From Actinomycetales bacterium (GTDB lineage Bacteria > Actinomycetota > Actinomycetes > Actinomycetales > Microbacteriaceae): DNA of 64,000 nucleotides. Shown one piece after another: positions 29,404-38,994 of this stretch. Every line of letters begins with the position of its first letter. Position 1 is the stretch's first letter. The translations under genes and the position numbers were made by a program. Where the stretch lies: the NCBI GenBank assembly GCA_015654475.1, contig JAATGV010000006.1, positions 52,998 to 116,997 of the forward strand, read 5' to 3'. The notes under the pieces are model-generated. The model saw only the letters and a list, made by a program, of their open reading frames with translations, did not search any database and was not told the DNA's origin.

Positions 29404-30950
29404 TTGATGAGGTCCTTGTCTGTGTTCTCTTGAGTCATGAGGGCCATCAGACTCTCTTGTGTTGTGGTGTGCGCATCGACTTCGCCGGTGATCCGGCCGT
29501 ACGCGAGCGTGTAGATGCGATCGGAGATTCCGAGTAACTCAGGCAGCTCCGACGAGATGACGACGACGGCCTTGCCTTGCGCGACCATCGCATTGATGAT
29601 GGTGTAGATCTCGAACTTCGCGCCGACGTCGATGCCGCGGGTCGGCTCATCGAGGATCAGCACGTCGGCATCGGTATAGAGCCACTTGGCCAAGACGACT
29701 TTCTGCTGGTTGCCACCGGAAAGCTGCCCGGCGAGTTGCAGAACGCTTGGCGTCTTGATGTTGAGGTTCGTGCGATATTCAGTGGCTACCTTGAGCTCTT
29801 CGTTGCCGTTGACCCACCCTTGCACCGCAAGCTTGTTGATGCCGGCGAGCGAGATGTTGTTTCGGATATCGCCGATTAGATTGAGGCCATACACTTTTCG
29901 GTCTTCTGTGGCGTAGGCGATGCCATGTTTAATGGCCTCTTTGACGGTCCGCGCGTGAATCTCCACGCCGTCTTTGAACATCTTGCCGCTGATACCTCGG
30001 CCGTAGCTATGACCGAACAAGCTCATGGCCAATTCGGTTCGTCCCGCACCCATCAGGCCGGCGATCCCCACCACTTCGCCATGGCGTACGTTGAGCGACG
30101 CATCCTTGACGACAAGCCGATCGCTTTGGCTGGCATGGTGCACGTTCCAATGCTCGATGCGAAATACCTCGTCGCCGATTTGCGGAATACGTTCGGGAAA
30201 GCGTTGGTCGAGTTCTCGGCCGACCATCCCCTTGATGATTCTCTCTTGCGTTGACGTCGGCAGCGACATGTCGAGGGTCTCGATTGTCTTGCCATCCCGG
30301 ATGATGGTGGTGCGGTCCGCAATGGCCGCAATTTCATTGAGCTTGTGAGAGATCATGATCAGTGTGACGCCCTGGCCCTTGAGGTGTCGCATCAGACTGA
30401 GGAGGTTTTCGGAGTCATTGTCGTTGAGAGCAGCGGTCGGCTCGTCGAGGATGAGCAGCTTGACCTGTCTCGAGAGCGCCTTCGCGATCTCGATGAGTTG
30501 CTGCTTGCCGACCCCCAACTGGCTTACCGGGGTGGTGACATTCTCATCGAGGCCAACCCTGGCCAGTAGCTTCGTGGCCTCTGTATTGACTTTTTGCCAA
30601 TCGATGATGCCGAACCGTCCGGCGACCTCTGTTCCGAGGAAGATGTTTTCGGCGATCGAGAGGTAGGGCACGAGCGCAAGTTCTTGATGGATGATTCCGA
30701 TGCCAACTGACTCGGAGTCTTTGATGTTAGCGAATTGCATGGCTTCATCTTCGAAGATGATGTCGCCTTCATAATCTCCGTGCGGGTAGACGCCTGAAAG
30801 AACCTTCATGAGCGTCGACTTGCCTGCACCGTTTTCACCACAGATAGCGTGGATTTCGCCACGTTCGACGGTGAAGTTGACCTCACGAAGTACTTTGACT
30901 CCGGAGAAGGACTTGGAGATGTTCCGCATCTCCAAGATGTTTGTATTCAT
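29400..30950 (-). CDS. Monosaccharide ABC transporter ATP-binding protein (MmsA/GguA type)
   Basis: A 516-residue ATPase with two ABC modules, as in all CUT2 importers. The first has Walker [10 protein letters not shown] and signature [15 protein letters not shown]; the second has a degenerate Walker A (GLMGAGRTE), normal for the family, and [15 protein letters not shown]. The frame is open to 31097, but the ATG at 30950 after GGAAGAG gives the conserved [19 protein letters not shown] and clears the hairpin upstream. Confidence 0.93.
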   Translation of the reverse strand: MNTNILEMRNISKSFSGVKVLREVNFTVERGEIHAICGENGAGKSTLMKVLSGVYPHGDYEGDIIFEDEAMQFANIKDSESVGIGIIHQELALVPYLSIAENIFLGTEVAGRFGIIDWQKVNTEATKLLARVGLDENVTTPVSQLGVGKQQLIEIAKALSRQVKLLILDEPTAALNDNDSENLLSLMRHLKGQGVTLIMISHKLNEIAAIADRTTIIRDGKTIETLDMSLPTSTQERIIKGMVGRELDQRFPERIPQIGDEVFRIEHWNVHHASQSDRLVVKDASLNVRHGEVVGIAGLMGAGRTELAMSLFGHSYGRGISGKMFKDGVEIHARTVKEAIKHGIAYATEDRKVYGLNLIGDIRNNISLAGINKLAVQGWVNGNEELKVATEYRTNLNIKTPSVLQLAGQLSGGNQQKVVLAKWLYTDADVLILDEPTRGIDVGAKFEIYTIINAMVAQGKAVVVISSELPELLGISDRIYTLAYGRITGEVDAHTTTQESLMALMTQENTDKDLIK

Positions 30951-30993
30951 GATCTCTTCCGTCCTATTAACCAATGTGCCGTGAACGATTTCC

Positions 30994-31032
30994 GTGTTTG
31001 GGGGCCGAGGTGCCGGTCCGGCCCCCAAACAC
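30994..31032 (-). terminator. Intercistronic stem-loop after the monosaccharide-binding gene
   Basis: A perfect 14-bp GC-rich stem (arms 30994-31007 and 31019-31032) with an 11-base loop lies 12 bases after the lipoprotein stop and before the ATPase gene. It has no long T tract. It likely raises lipoprotein mRNA over that of the membrane parts, as is known for malE in Escherichia coli. Confidence 0.78.
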
Positions 31033-31044
31033 GGTGATTGATCG

Positions 31045-32223
31045 TTAGGAGGCGACGCCCGCTGCAACCTCAGCTGCAGTCCAGTAACCGGAGTCAACGA
31101 GTTCGGATTGGATGTTGTCCTTCGTGATGGTTACGACGGGCAACAGGAAGGATGGGACAACCTTGACGCCGTTGTCATAGTCCGTGGTGTTGTTCGCCTC
31201 GGGTGTATTGCCCGCAGCGAAGTCCTTCGTCGCGGTGACCGCCTGGCTGGCCAGCGTGCGAGTGTCCTTGAAGATAGTTGAGAATTGAACGCCGTCATTG
31301 ATGAGTTTGACGGACGCGATCTCTGCATCCTGGCCGGTCACGATGGGAAGGCCGTCGGCGATGGTGTCGCCATAGCCGGCGCTCTGCAACGCGGTGATGA
31401 TGCCGCGTGAGATGCCGTCATATGGCGCGAGAACGCCAGCGAGAGGCGTTGAGCCACCGCCGTATGTCGACGTGATCAGGTCTTCCATACGCTTCTGGGC
31501 GATCTCTTGCTGCCAGCGCAACGTTGCGACAACATCGAACTTGGTCTGCCCTGACTTCACGACGAGTGTGCCGTCGTCGATGTATGGCTGAAGAACGGAC
31601 ATCGCGCCGTCGAAGAAGAACGTCGCGTTGTTGTCATCGGCCGAACCAGCGAACAGTTCGATGTTGAGCGGTCCGCTTGGCGCGTCTGCTGCCTTGGCAC
31701 CAGTTGCGTCGACGAGGCCGAGGCCGTTCAGAAGGGAAGTGCCCTGCGCGACGCCAACCTTGAAGTTGTCGAACGAGACGTAAAAGTCGACATTCTCGCT
31801 GTTGCGGATCAGACGATCATAGGCAATGACCTTGATGCCGGCATCCGCTGCGGCCTGAAGTTGGCTTGTCAGCGCCGTTCCATCGATCGACGCGATGATG
31901 AGTAGCTGTGCGCCACTCGTGATCATTGAGTCGATCTGCTGGGTCTGGGTGGGGATGTCGTCGTTGGCGAACTGCAGGTCGACAGTGAAGCCTGCCTCTT
32001 CCAACTGTGACTTAACGGCGTCGCCATCGGCGATCCACCGCTCTGAGGTCTGGGTCGGCATGGCGACGCCGACTTTCGTAATAGCGACGGCCGCCGATGA
32101 TTCGTCCGCGCCTGCGCCAGCACCGCCACCCGCACAGCCGCTGAGTGCGAGTGCACCTGCGGTGACGAGAGTGACGGCAATGAGGGGCTTTTTGAAGCGC
32201 GACTGTTTCGTGAACCAGTTCAT
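31045..32223 (-). CDS. Monosaccharide-binding lipoprotein (ChvE/XylF type)
   Basis: Sugar-binding lipoprotein of the CUT2 importer, 392 residues. Signal peptide with lipobox ALSGC, lipidated Cys30, then a Gly/Ala linker and a periplasmic-binding-protein type 1 fold starting [41 protein letters not shown] and [12 protein letters not shown] are typical of ChvE-like proteins. Its place beside araBDA and the shared operator point to L-arabinose, though ChvE-like proteins also bind glucose, galactose and xylose. GGAGGAG precedes the ATG. Confidence 0.92.
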   Translation of the reverse strand: MNWFTKQSRFKKPLIAVTLVTAGALALSGCAGGGAGAGADESSAAVAITKVGVAMPTQTSERWIADGDAVKSQLEEAGFTVDLQFANDDIPTQTQQIDSMITSGAQLLIIASIDGTALTSQLQAAADAGIKVIAYDRLIRNSENVDFYVSFDNFKVGVAQGTSLLNGLGLVDATGAKAADAPSGPLNIELFAGSADDNNATFFFDGAMSVLQPYIDDGTLVVKSGQTKFDVVATLRWQQEIAQKRMEDLITSTYGGGSTPLAGVLAPYDGISRGIITALQSAGYGDTIADGLPIVTGQDAEIASVKLINDGVQFSTIFKDTRTLASQAVTATKDFAAGNTPEANNTTDYDNGVKVVPSFLLPVVTITKDNIQSELVDSGYWTAAEVAAGVAS

Positions 32224-32542
32224 GTACTTACTCCTCCTTGAGTAATGCTGTGGTGCTTGCCAGGAGTGGGTCTCGCCGTGAGACGAGTTTTCGCCATGCA
32301 GTTACACCGTTGTACCTGTGTTGGAGCGTCTGAGAGACACTCTTGGGCCGACTTCGTCACCGGTGGGGCATCAGTGGTGTTGCGCTGGTGTGTTCTCTCG
32401 AAACGATCCTTGGGAAACACCATTGTCACCACGGAACCATATGGTCCACCAGATTGTTACCGGTAACACATAGCATCCATGGAGGTCCGCCAAAAGTCAA
32501 ACCACTTGTAGACGTCGTTCATCACAACCTGGTAACAATGCA
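32224..32542 (-). promoter_or_regulatory. Long leader and control region of the monosaccharide importer operon
   Basis: No gene lies between the importer lipoprotein and the arabinofuranosidase terminator. The stretch holds the reverse promoter with operator (listed separately), a degenerate half-operator TGGTAACA (32530-32537), and, in the ~240-base transcribed leader, TTACACCGTTGTAC (32302-32315). The last differs at two positions from the core of the palindrome at the arabinoside importer promoter. Confidence 0.5.
32455..32500 (-). promoter_or_regulatory. Promoter with LacI-type operator for the monosaccharide importer
   Basis: On the reverse strand TTGACT (32500-32495), a 17-base spacer and GATGCT (32477-32472) predict a start near 32465. 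The palindrome TGTTACCGGTAACA (32455-32468) covers that start and is identical to the one in the ara promoter. Repressor binding would block initiation. Confidence 0.7.
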
Positions 32543-32584
32543 CGTTGGGGGGCCTGGCGTTGGCGATGCGGCCTCCCCCCAACG
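32543..32584 (-). terminator. Terminator-like hairpin after the arabinofuranosidase gene
   Basis: Arms CGTTGGGGGG (32543-32552) and CCCCCCAACG (32575-32584), plus an inner GGCC pairing, form a stable stem about 20 bases after the arabinofuranosidase stop on the reverse strand. There is no T tract, so it may only define an RNA end. Confidence 0.6.
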
Positions 32585-32604
32585 ACATGTTCAAACGACA
32601 CCGT

Positions 32605-34143
32605 TCAGTTGATCGCGATCGCCGTCCACGACACAGGAGGCAACGACACAGTGATGACGCTCGTGTCCTTGACTGACACCGTCGAGTTGAGGTGCGGGGC
32701 GACGTGGTTGGGGTTATCGAGGGTGTTCGCTGCGTAGATGTCGTTATCTGCCGAAAGCGTTGTTGCCACTGCGGAGTCAATGGATATCGTGTCTGTCGAG
32801 CCATACGCGCTTGGGAGTGCAATGTCGATGCGAAAGTCGATCGTGTCCGTCTGTGAGCGGTTGACGACGAAGACCGCGGCTTTGCCCGTCGCCTCGTCGT
32901 ATGTCGCCACAGCATCCACGACAGGAACGTTACCGTAGGCCTCGGTCGGATAGTTATCGGAATCCAACCGTGGAACGAGGACCACACCTTTGGCGAGCTC
33001 CGAGGTAATCGAGAATGGGAAGAAGGTGGTCTGCCGCCAGGCCGGACCGCCCGGCTCTGTCATGATCGGCGCAATGACGTTGACAAGTTGGGCGAGCGAC
33101 GCTGAGTGCACGCGATCGGCGTGCTTAAGCAGCGAGATCAGAAGGTTTCCGAACACGACGGCGTCGGCAACGGAGTAGACATCCTCAAGCAACCGTGGGG
33201 CGACGGGCCAGTTGTCGATTCCTGTGGGCGCGTTTGCCGCGACCCGATTGATATACCAGACATTCCACTCGTCGAACGAGATGTTGATGACCTTATCGCT
33301 GGCCAGCTCCGCCTTCACATGGTCGGCCGTTGCAACGACCGACTCAATGAAATAGTCCATGTTTACGGCTGATGCGAGGAAGCTGTTGAGATCGCCTTTC
33401 ACCTCTTCGTAGTACGCGTGGCACGAGATGTAGTCCACATCGTCATAGGTCTGCTCAAGCACAGTGCGTTCCCACGAGCCGAAAGTGGGCATTTTGGCGC
33501 TCGACGAGCCGCATACGACCAACTCGACTGATGGATCGAGTTGCCGCATGGCCTTTGCTGTGCGCGACGCGAGCTTTCCATAATCCTCAGCACTTCGATG
33601 ACCCAGTTGCCATGGCCCATCCATTTCGTTGCCGAGGCACCACATTGAGACTCCAAAAGGCTCCGGACGTCCGTTTGCTGCCCGCCGGTCGGAGAGCTCG
33701 GTACCATTCGCAATGTTTGAGTACTCGAGCAGGTCGAGTGCCTCTGCTGTGCCACGGGTGCCGAGGTTGACGGCGAGCATGAGTTCACTATCAAAATTTT
33801 CGAGCCAGGACGAAAACTCGTGTAGGCCTACCTGGTTTGTCTCGGTCGAGTGCCAGGCGAGGTCGAGGCGTCGAGGCCTTTCCTCCTTTGGCCCGACGCT
33901 GTCCTCCCAGCGAAACCCCGAAACGAAATTTCCGCCAGGGTAGCGAATGGTCGACACTCCGAGCTCTTTGACCAGTTCGATGACGTCCTGTCGGAATCCC
34001 TCCGGATTGGCTGTGGGATGGCTCGGTTCGTAGATCCCGTCGTATACGCAACGCCCGAGATGTTCCACGAACGAGCCGAATAGTCGGCGATTGATTGGTC
34101 CGACGGTGAAATGCGGGTCTACGGTGAGATGTGCGATGGGCAC
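32605..34143 (-). CDS. Alpha-N-arabinofuranosidase, glycoside hydrolase family 51
   Basis: Releases terminal L-arabinofuranose from arabino-oligosaccharides; 512 residues. It begins HFTVGPINRRLFGSFVEHLG and contains STIRYPGGNFVSGFRWEDSVG. The acid/base glutamate lies in MWCLGNEMDGPWQ and the nucleophile glutamate in NISFDEWNVWY, both intact. There is no signal peptide, so it acts in the cytoplasm on imported arabinosides. It is last in the operon behind the CUT1-type importer. Confidence 0.95.
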   Translation of the reverse strand: MPIAHLTVDPHFTVGPINRRLFGSFVEHLGRCVYDGIYEPSHPTANPEGFRQDVIELVKELGVSTIRYPGGNFVSGFRWEDSVGPKEERPRRLDLAWHSTETNQVGLHEFSSWLENFDSELMLAVNLGTRGTAEALDLLEYSNIANGTELSDRRAANGRPEPFGVSMWCLGNEMDGPWQLGHRSAEDYGKLASRTAKAMRQLDPSVELVVCGSSSAKMPTFGSWERTVLEQTYDDVDYISCHAYYEEVKGDLNSFLASAVNMDYFIESVVATADHVKAELASDKVINISFDEWNVWYINRVAANAPTGIDNWPVAPRLLEDVYSVADAVVFGNLLISLLKHADRVHSASLAQLVNVIAPIMTEPGGPAWRQTTFFPFSITSELAKGVVLVPRLDSDNYPTEAYGNVPVVDAVATYDEATGKAAVFVVNRSQTDTIDFRIDIALPSAYGSTDTISIDSAVATTLSADNDIYAANTLDNPNHVAPHLNSTVSVKDTSVITVSLPPVSWTAIAIN

Positions 34144-34173
34144 AATCGTCCTTTCTTTAGGGGTTTTCGGCTG

Positions 34174-35091
34174 CTACTTGAGACTGCCGACGGAGAGGCC
34201 GCCCTGCCAGTACCTCTGAAGGGAGAGGAAGGCCACAATGAGCGGAATTATCGAGAGCAAGGCGCCCGCGGTGACGAGATTCCATACCTGTTCACTGCCT
34301 GCGCCGGCATTCGAGTGTGCCTGCCACTGAGTGAGCCCGACGGTGATGGGAAGCAGGCTCTGGTCACGCAGCATGACCAATGGCAGGAAGTAGTTGTTCC
34401 ACGAGCCGACCACTGAGAGCAACAGTACGGTGATCACTGCTGGCCGCAGGAGTGGAAGACCGACCCTCCAGAAGATCCTGATCTCGCCTGCGCCATCAAT
34501 GCGTGCGGCGTCGAGCAGTTCATCGGGCACAGCATCCTGCGTGTAGATCCTCATGAGGTAAACGCCGAACGGGCTCAATAATGTGGGGAGGATCACCGAC
34601 CACACGGTGTTCACGAGTCCGAAGTTGGAGAAGAGCACGAAGGTGGGGATGACAAGAGCCGTCATCGGAACCATCACGGCGCCAAGCACCAGGGAGAAGA
34701 AGAGATTTCGTCCGCGGAACCTGTACTTGGCAAAGCCGTATCCGGCGAGAATAGAGAGCACTGTGGCACCAATGCCACCCGCCAAAGCGTAGAGGAAGGA
34801 GTTTGCAAACCAGCGCCAGTAGATTCCGCCTTGATAGGTCGCTAGCTCTTGGATGTTTTCCCAGAGGTTGAAATCCTGGTCAAACCACATCGCCCCCCCA
34901 GTACCGGTGAAGAGGCCAGAGTTGCTCTTCGTGGCCGCCACGATAAGCCACCACAACGGGGTGAGGAAGTAGACGATGAGGATTAGCAGAAAGACGGCGG
35001 AGCCAATCTTTGGGCTCCCCGTTCGACGGGAGCCGCTCTGTCTGTGTGTTGTAGCGAGCGACCGGCTCGCACTTGCTGTGCTTGACATCAC
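34174..35091 (-). CDS. Sugar ABC transporter permease, MalG type (CUT1)
   Basis: Second permease of the CUT1 importer, 305 residues with about six membrane segments. The EAA loop reads DELLDAARIDGAGEIRIFWRVGLPLLRP, the hallmark of MalG-like proteins. A polar N-terminus of ~30 residues precedes the first membrane segment. It overlaps the MalF-type gene by ATGA. No ATPase gene is in the operon, so a shared MsmK/MsiK-type ATPase encoded elsewhere is probably used, as in other actinobacteria. Confidence 0.92.
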   Translation of the reverse strand: MMSSTASASRSLATTHRQSGSRRTGSPKIGSAVFLLILIVYFLTPLWWLIVAATKSNSGLFTGTGGAMWFDQDFNLWENIQELATYQGGIYWRWFANSFLYALAGGIGATVLSILAGYGFAKYRFRGRNLFFSLVLGAVMVPMTALVIPTFVLFSNFGLVNTVWSVILPTLLSPFGVYLMRIYTQDAVPDELLDAARIDGAGEIRIFWRVGLPLLRPAVITVLLLSVVGSWNNYFLPLVMLRDQSLLPITVGLTQWQAHSNAGAGSEQVWNLVTAGALLSIIPLIVAFLSLQRYWQGGLSVGSLK

Positions 35092-36038
35092 TTGAGTCCG
35101 TTCTGCTTACGCGTGAGAAAGAGAAAGAGATACGAGAAGATGAAGACGATCACGCCAAGCGCGAATGCAATAGTCGATGAGTAGTTGAACTGGTTGTATG
35201 AGAATGCGAGTACGTTCGCATACATGTTCGGTGTGTAGTCGGGCGGAATGGCCGACTGCGCGACGTTGCGGAGGACCGTAGGCTCAGTGAAAAATTGAAG
35301 CGTGCCGATCAGTGCGAACACGATGATCATCACCATCGATGAACTGATCATCGGTAGCTTTATCCGCATCGAGATCTGGAAATTGGTAGCGCCATCGATC
35401 CGCGCGGCCTCGTAGATGTCGGTGTCGATGCTTCGAAGAGCTGCGTACACGATGATCATGTAGTAGCCAGACCATTGCCAGGTTACGATGTTCACCAGGC
35501 TTCCGAAGATGCTGTCTTGCGAGAGGAAGTCCGGAGCGGAGAGCCCGAAGAGGCCGAAGATACTCGTCGCGGGACCCATGGTTGGGCTGTACAGGAAGCC
35601 CCACATGAGTGAGCCGATGACCACGGGAATCGCATATGGCACGAAAATCATCACTCGGGCAAACTTGGAGAACCAATTGGTCAGGTTGTCGAGTACGAGT
35701 GCTGCTGCGATGGCGACGACCAACTGCGCGGGAATCATCACCGCGGAGTACTCGACCACGCGAAGCATGCCTTGCAGGAAGATGGGATCAGCAAACGCTT
35801 GTGCATAATTCTTGAGCCAGGTGAATGAGGTTCCGGTGGCGATCGTTGTCGTTTGGATGCTTAGAAAAAAGGCATAGACGAGCGGGATGATGAGCAAGCC
35901 GATGAAAACGATGGCGAAAGGCCCGACAAAGGCCCATCCCCAACGTTGCCGCCTTCGATCGCCGACAAGTCGTCTTTGCCTTCGGGGCTTTGAATTTGAG
36001 GTGTCGGCGCTGCTTGCGCTGACGATAGTGGATGTCAT
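35088..36038 (-). CDS. Sugar ABC transporter permease, MalF type (CUT1)
   Basis: First permease of the importer, 316 residues. The frame is open to 36107, but the ATG at 36038 follows GAGGAGAG and lies after the hairpin. The EAA loop reads DIYEAARIDGATNFQISMRIKLPM. An Arg-rich cytoplasmic N-terminus (PRRQRRLVGDRRRQRWG) precedes the first membrane segment. It is followed by MalG-type and GH51 genes. Confidence 0.92.
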   Translation of the reverse strand: MTSTIVSASSADTSNSKPRRQRRLVGDRRRQRWGWAFVGPFAIVFIGLLIIPLVYAFFLSIQTTTIATGTSFTWLKNYAQAFADPIFLQGMLRVVEYSAVMIPAQLVVAIAAALVLDNLTNWFSKFARVMIFVPYAIPVVIGSLMWGFLYSPTMGPATSIFGLFGLSAPDFLSQDSIFGSLVNIVTWQWSGYYMIIVYAALRSIDTDIYEAARIDGATNFQISMRIKLPMISSSMVMIIVFALIGTLQFFTEPTVLRNVAQSAIPPDYTPNMYANVLAFSYNQFNYSSTIAFALGVIVFIFSYLFLFLTRKQNGLK

Positions 36039-36061
36039 AGGTTGTCTCTCCTCGAGTGAGG

Positions 36062-36103
36062 GGGTGTTGGGCTCGCTAGTGTGGCGCCGAGCCCAACACC
36101 CTC
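36062..36103 (-). terminator. Intercistronic stem-loop after the CUT1 substrate-binding gene
   Basis: A perfect 14-bp stem (arms 36062-36075 and 36088-36101, with flanking G/C bases) lies immediately after the lipoprotein stop at 36113 on the reverse strand and before the permease ribosome binding site. It matches the position of hairpins in the two other ABC operons of the window. Confidence 0.78.
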
Positions 36104-36112
36104 GCACAGTCG

Positions 36113-37447
36113 CTACTTGACGGTGAATCCCTGTTGTTTCGCGTAGTTCACGAGCGTGTCTTGTAAGTCAGTCAGTGCCTGGGTCGGCGACTTTGTACCT
36201 TTCGCTACTGCAGAGAACGCCTGGGTCTGTTGGTCGTATGCGTATGTTTGGAAAGGCAAGAAGGTATACCCCGTGTACGCCTGGGCGGCCGGGATGAAGA
36301 CTTCTTTGTTAGTCTGCTGGTTGCTGAAGAACGGGTCCTCGCGCTCGGCAAAATAGGTCGAGTTGAGTATCGGGCCATATGTGGGGAACAGCGCACCCTT
36401 CTCTATCCCGATCTTCCATGCATCTTGCGTACCGAAGATCTCCTTTGCGACTTCGGCGGATAATGCCTTGTCTTTTGCCTGCGTGGTGACGGCAAAACTT
36501 GACCCGCCCTGGTTCACCTGGACCGGGTTCTTGGCATCCCATTGAGGAAGCGGTGCCGCCTGCCATACAGCGTCCTCGTCCGCTCCGGACGCACCCTGAA
36601 GGTACCCCGAGCCCCACGAGGCCACGATGTATGAGGCGTAGCCTCCTGAGACCATCTTGGTGGTCCAGTCAGAGGTGTTTGAGTCATCTGCTGAGACAAG
36701 TCCCTTTTGGATCAAGTCGTTCCAAAAGCTGAGCACTTTGACGGTAGCAGCGTTGTCGACATCGATGCCGACGGTCGTTGGCGACGAACTGTCGAATGAG
36801 TACAACTCGGCGCCGGCCTGAGCAAACAATGCGACATTGAATGCCGTGCCATTGGTCTGATAGTTACCAATTACTCCTGAGAAGCCAGCGTCCTTGAGTT
36901 TTTGGGCATCCTCTGCGTACTCATCCCAGGTCTTAGGAACTGTGATTCCGTACTTGTCGAAAATGTCTTTGCGGTAGAGGAACCCGACTGGGCCGGCATC
37001 CACCGGGATCGCATAAACACCGCTTCCGCTCGACACGTCCTTCCATGCACCGGCGGTGTAATTTGTTTTGACATCGTTGGCGCCATAGCTCGTAAGGTCT
37101 TCAAGAGCATTCTGGGCTGTGAATGTCGGGAGTACTTCATTCTCGAGCATGATGACGTCGGGTGCACCAGTCTTGGCTTGAATTGCCGTCGAGAACTTCG
37201 AGTACTCGTCGAGACCTTGTCCGGCATTGCTCCAGCAAACTTGCACGTCGGTATGAGTGTTGTTGAATTGATCGACGACGTCTTGGAATGCTGGATACCA
37301 GGCCCATACGGTTACCTGTGGGGCACCGTCCTGCACAATTGTGTTCGTGCACGACGACGCGGAGGCTGTGCCACCTCCAGAACAGCCAGTCAATGCGGCT
37401 GCGAGGGTCGCGAACACGCCGACCGCAGCAACAATTCTTTTTTTCAT
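36113..37447 (-). CDS. Sugar-binding lipoprotein of a CUT1 importer
   Basis: Solute-binding lipoprotein, 444 residues, family 1. The ATG at 37447 is chosen after GAGAGGAAA; it gives a short signal peptide MKKRIVAAVG then LTGC with lipidated Cys22. Typical features are VTVWAWYPAFQDVVDQFNNTH at the N-terminus and SFAVTTQAKDKALSAEVAKE later. With a GH51 arabinofuranosidase in the same operon, arabino-oligosaccharides are the most likely ligands; this is inference. Confidence 0.92.
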   Translation of the reverse strand: MKKRIVAAVGVFATLAAALTGCSGGGTASASSCTNTIVQDGAPQVTVWAWYPAFQDVVDQFNNTHTDVQVCWSNAGQGLDEYSKFSTAIQAKTGAPDVIMLENEVLPTFTAQNALEDLTSYGANDVKTNYTAGAWKDVSSGSGVYAIPVDAGPVGFLYRKDIFDKYGITVPKTWDEYAEDAQKLKDAGFSGVIGNYQTNGTAFNVALFAQAGAELYSFDSSSPTTVGIDVDNAATVKVLSFWNDLIQKGLVSADDSNTSDWTTKMVSGGYASYIVASWGSGYLQGASGADEDAVWQAAPLPQWDAKNPVQVNQGGSSFAVTTQAKDKALSAEVAKEIFGTQDAWKIGIEKGALFPTYGPILNSTYFAEREDPFFSNQQTNKEVFIPAAQAYTGYTFLPFQTYAYDQQTQAFSAVAKGTKSPTQALTDLQDTLVNYAKQQGFTVK

Positions 37448-37831
37448 CAGATGTGATTTCCTCTCGTGGGTGTGAGACAACTGCGTCTTGCCCAATGTCA
37501 GGAACCGCGGCCCTAAGTTAGTCCCGCCTACTGCTCTCGCGATATGACGCGAGAGCAGTGCGATGGGCATGGGCTTTTGGTCTCTAGCACTGTCGAATCC
37601 TCCTTGACTCGAACGTCATTCGCGCCTGGTCGGCCTATTTGCCGCTAGGCATCCATGCGATAACGCATGGGCGAACATCATTTTTACAACGTTGTAAATT
37701 CGTTGTGGCTTCATCATAGAATCCTGGCGTGTGCTTGTCAAGAACGGTCGGTAGCGACCTGGCCGAGTTCCCGCAGATACCGCACGGTCCCCTGGGCGAC
37801 GGGCCGCGATGATGAGCGCACTATCGCGTGT
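37448..37831 (-). promoter_or_regulatory. Control region of the arabinoside importer operon
   Basis: A 384-base gap with no credible gene. It contains the strong reverse promoter and operator at 37683-37741 and, in the transcribed leader, a perfect 11-bp hairpin CTGCTCTCGCG-ATATGA-CGCGAGAGCAG (37531-37558). The leader before the lipoprotein gene is about 260 bases, unusually long. The hairpin could stabilise the transcript or act with a regulator; no riboswitch family is recognised. Confidence 0.6.
37683..37741 (-). promoter_or_regulatory. Near-consensus promoter with 16-bp LacI-type operator
   Basis: On the reverse strand TTGACA (37741-37736), a 17-base spacer and TATGAT (37718-37713) give one of the best promoters in the window, start near 37706. 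A perfect palindrome, TTTACAACGTTGTAAA (37683-37698), begins about 8 bases after the predicted start, a classic repression position. The neighbouring LacI-type gene (37832-38842) is the likely regulator. Confidence 0.8.
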
Positions 37832-38842
37832 TCACAAAGTCGCGGTTGATTCCCGCTCGACGATTGTGAAGGCTGACTTGATCTCGCGAGGCGGGTCATC
37901 CGAGCCTCCGTCGATCCGTTCAATAAGCAGGTCGATAGCTGTTTCCACGATCTCAGTTTTGCCCGGGTCGACCGATGTCAGAGTCGGCAATGAGAATTGA
38001 GTTTCATCGAGATTGTCGAAGCCGAGCACGGCGATATCCTGGGGGACGCGTAGCCCCGCCTCCTGAAGAACACGCATGGCGCCGAGAGCCAATGTGTCGT
38101 TGAGCCCGAATACCGCATCGAATTCGACCTCGCGATCGATCAAGTCGTGCGCCCCGGCGGCCCCTTGCGAGCGGTGCCACAAAGATTGATAGGAGAGAAG
38201 CTGTTCATCGAATTCAATTCCGCGTGCGGCGAGCGCCTCGCGATAGCCTCGAGTGCGCAGGCCCGCCGAACCGATAACCTCGTCACGGTGCGCGCCGACT
38301 ACCGCGATCCGTCGGCGTCCCAACGACAATAGATACTCAGTCGCCGCTCTTGCGGCCTCGACGTTGCGCATAGTGACGTGGTCGTGGTCTGCGGCGAAGA
38401 TGCGTTCACCGAGAAGCACGATAGGGACTTCCGCCTGTACGAGGGCGGCATCTGCCTGGCCGAGCCCGAGAGGGCTAAAGAGCAGCCCATCACAGTTTTG
38501 CAAGCGTCGACCGCTCAACATCGCGAGCTCACGTTCGCGCTTACCATCCGTCTGTTCGATGACGACAGTGAGCCCGCGTTTCTCCGAGGCTCGAACAATG
38601 TCGTCGGCGAGCTCGGCAAAGTAGGGGAGTCGGATGTCTGGCAATGCCAGCGTGATCGTGCCGGTGCGTCCGGATCTCAGGTTTCGCGCCGCTATGTTGG
38701 GCTGGTAACCGAGTTGCGCGATCGCCGCCTCGACCCTCGCTCTTGTGTCTGCTCGCACATGAGGGTACTGGTTGACGACGTTCGACACCGTTTTGAACGA
38801 AACGCCAGCAAGCCGCGCCACGTCACGTAGTGTCACGGACAT
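37832..38842 (-). CDS. LacI-family transcriptional regulator of the arabinoside importer
   Basis: 336 residues. The helix-turn-helix (VTLRDVARLAGVSFKTVSNVVNQ) and hinge helix (YQPNIAARNLRSGRTGTI) are followed by a sugar-sensing domain ending IAVLGFDNLDETQFSLPTLTSV. It is upstream of, and codirectional with, the CUT1 importer operon, and the operator TTTACAACGTTGTAAA lies between them. It probably represses that operon until an arabinoside or related inducer is present. It is only distantly similar to the LacI gene at 26970. Confidence 0.92.
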   Translation of the reverse strand: MSVTLRDVARLAGVSFKTVSNVVNQYPHVRADTRARVEAAIAQLGYQPNIAARNLRSGRTGTITLALPDIRLPYFAELADDIVRASEKRGLTVVIEQTDGKRERELAMLSGRRLQNCDGLLFSPLGLGQADAALVQAEVPIVLLGERIFAADHDHVTMRNVEAARAATEYLLSLGRRRIAVVGAHRDEVIGSAGLRTRGYREALAARGIEFDEQLLSYQSLWHRSQGAAGAHDLIDREVEFDAVFGLNDTLALGAMRVLQEAGLRVPQDIAVLGFDNLDETQFSLPTLTSVDPGKTEIVETAIDLLIERIDGGSDDPPREIKSAFTIVERESTATL

Positions 38843-38994
38843 TAGGGCCCCGTTCGCTTCGGCAGTCGATTGAGTCTTGTATACCCATTATCTGCCCAAG
38901 CGCGTCACGGACGGGGTGTCCGCGGGTCAGGTTTTGCGAGTAAACCGATCCGGCGGAGAACACGGTGACCCGATGCTACGGACAGTTCGGGGGT

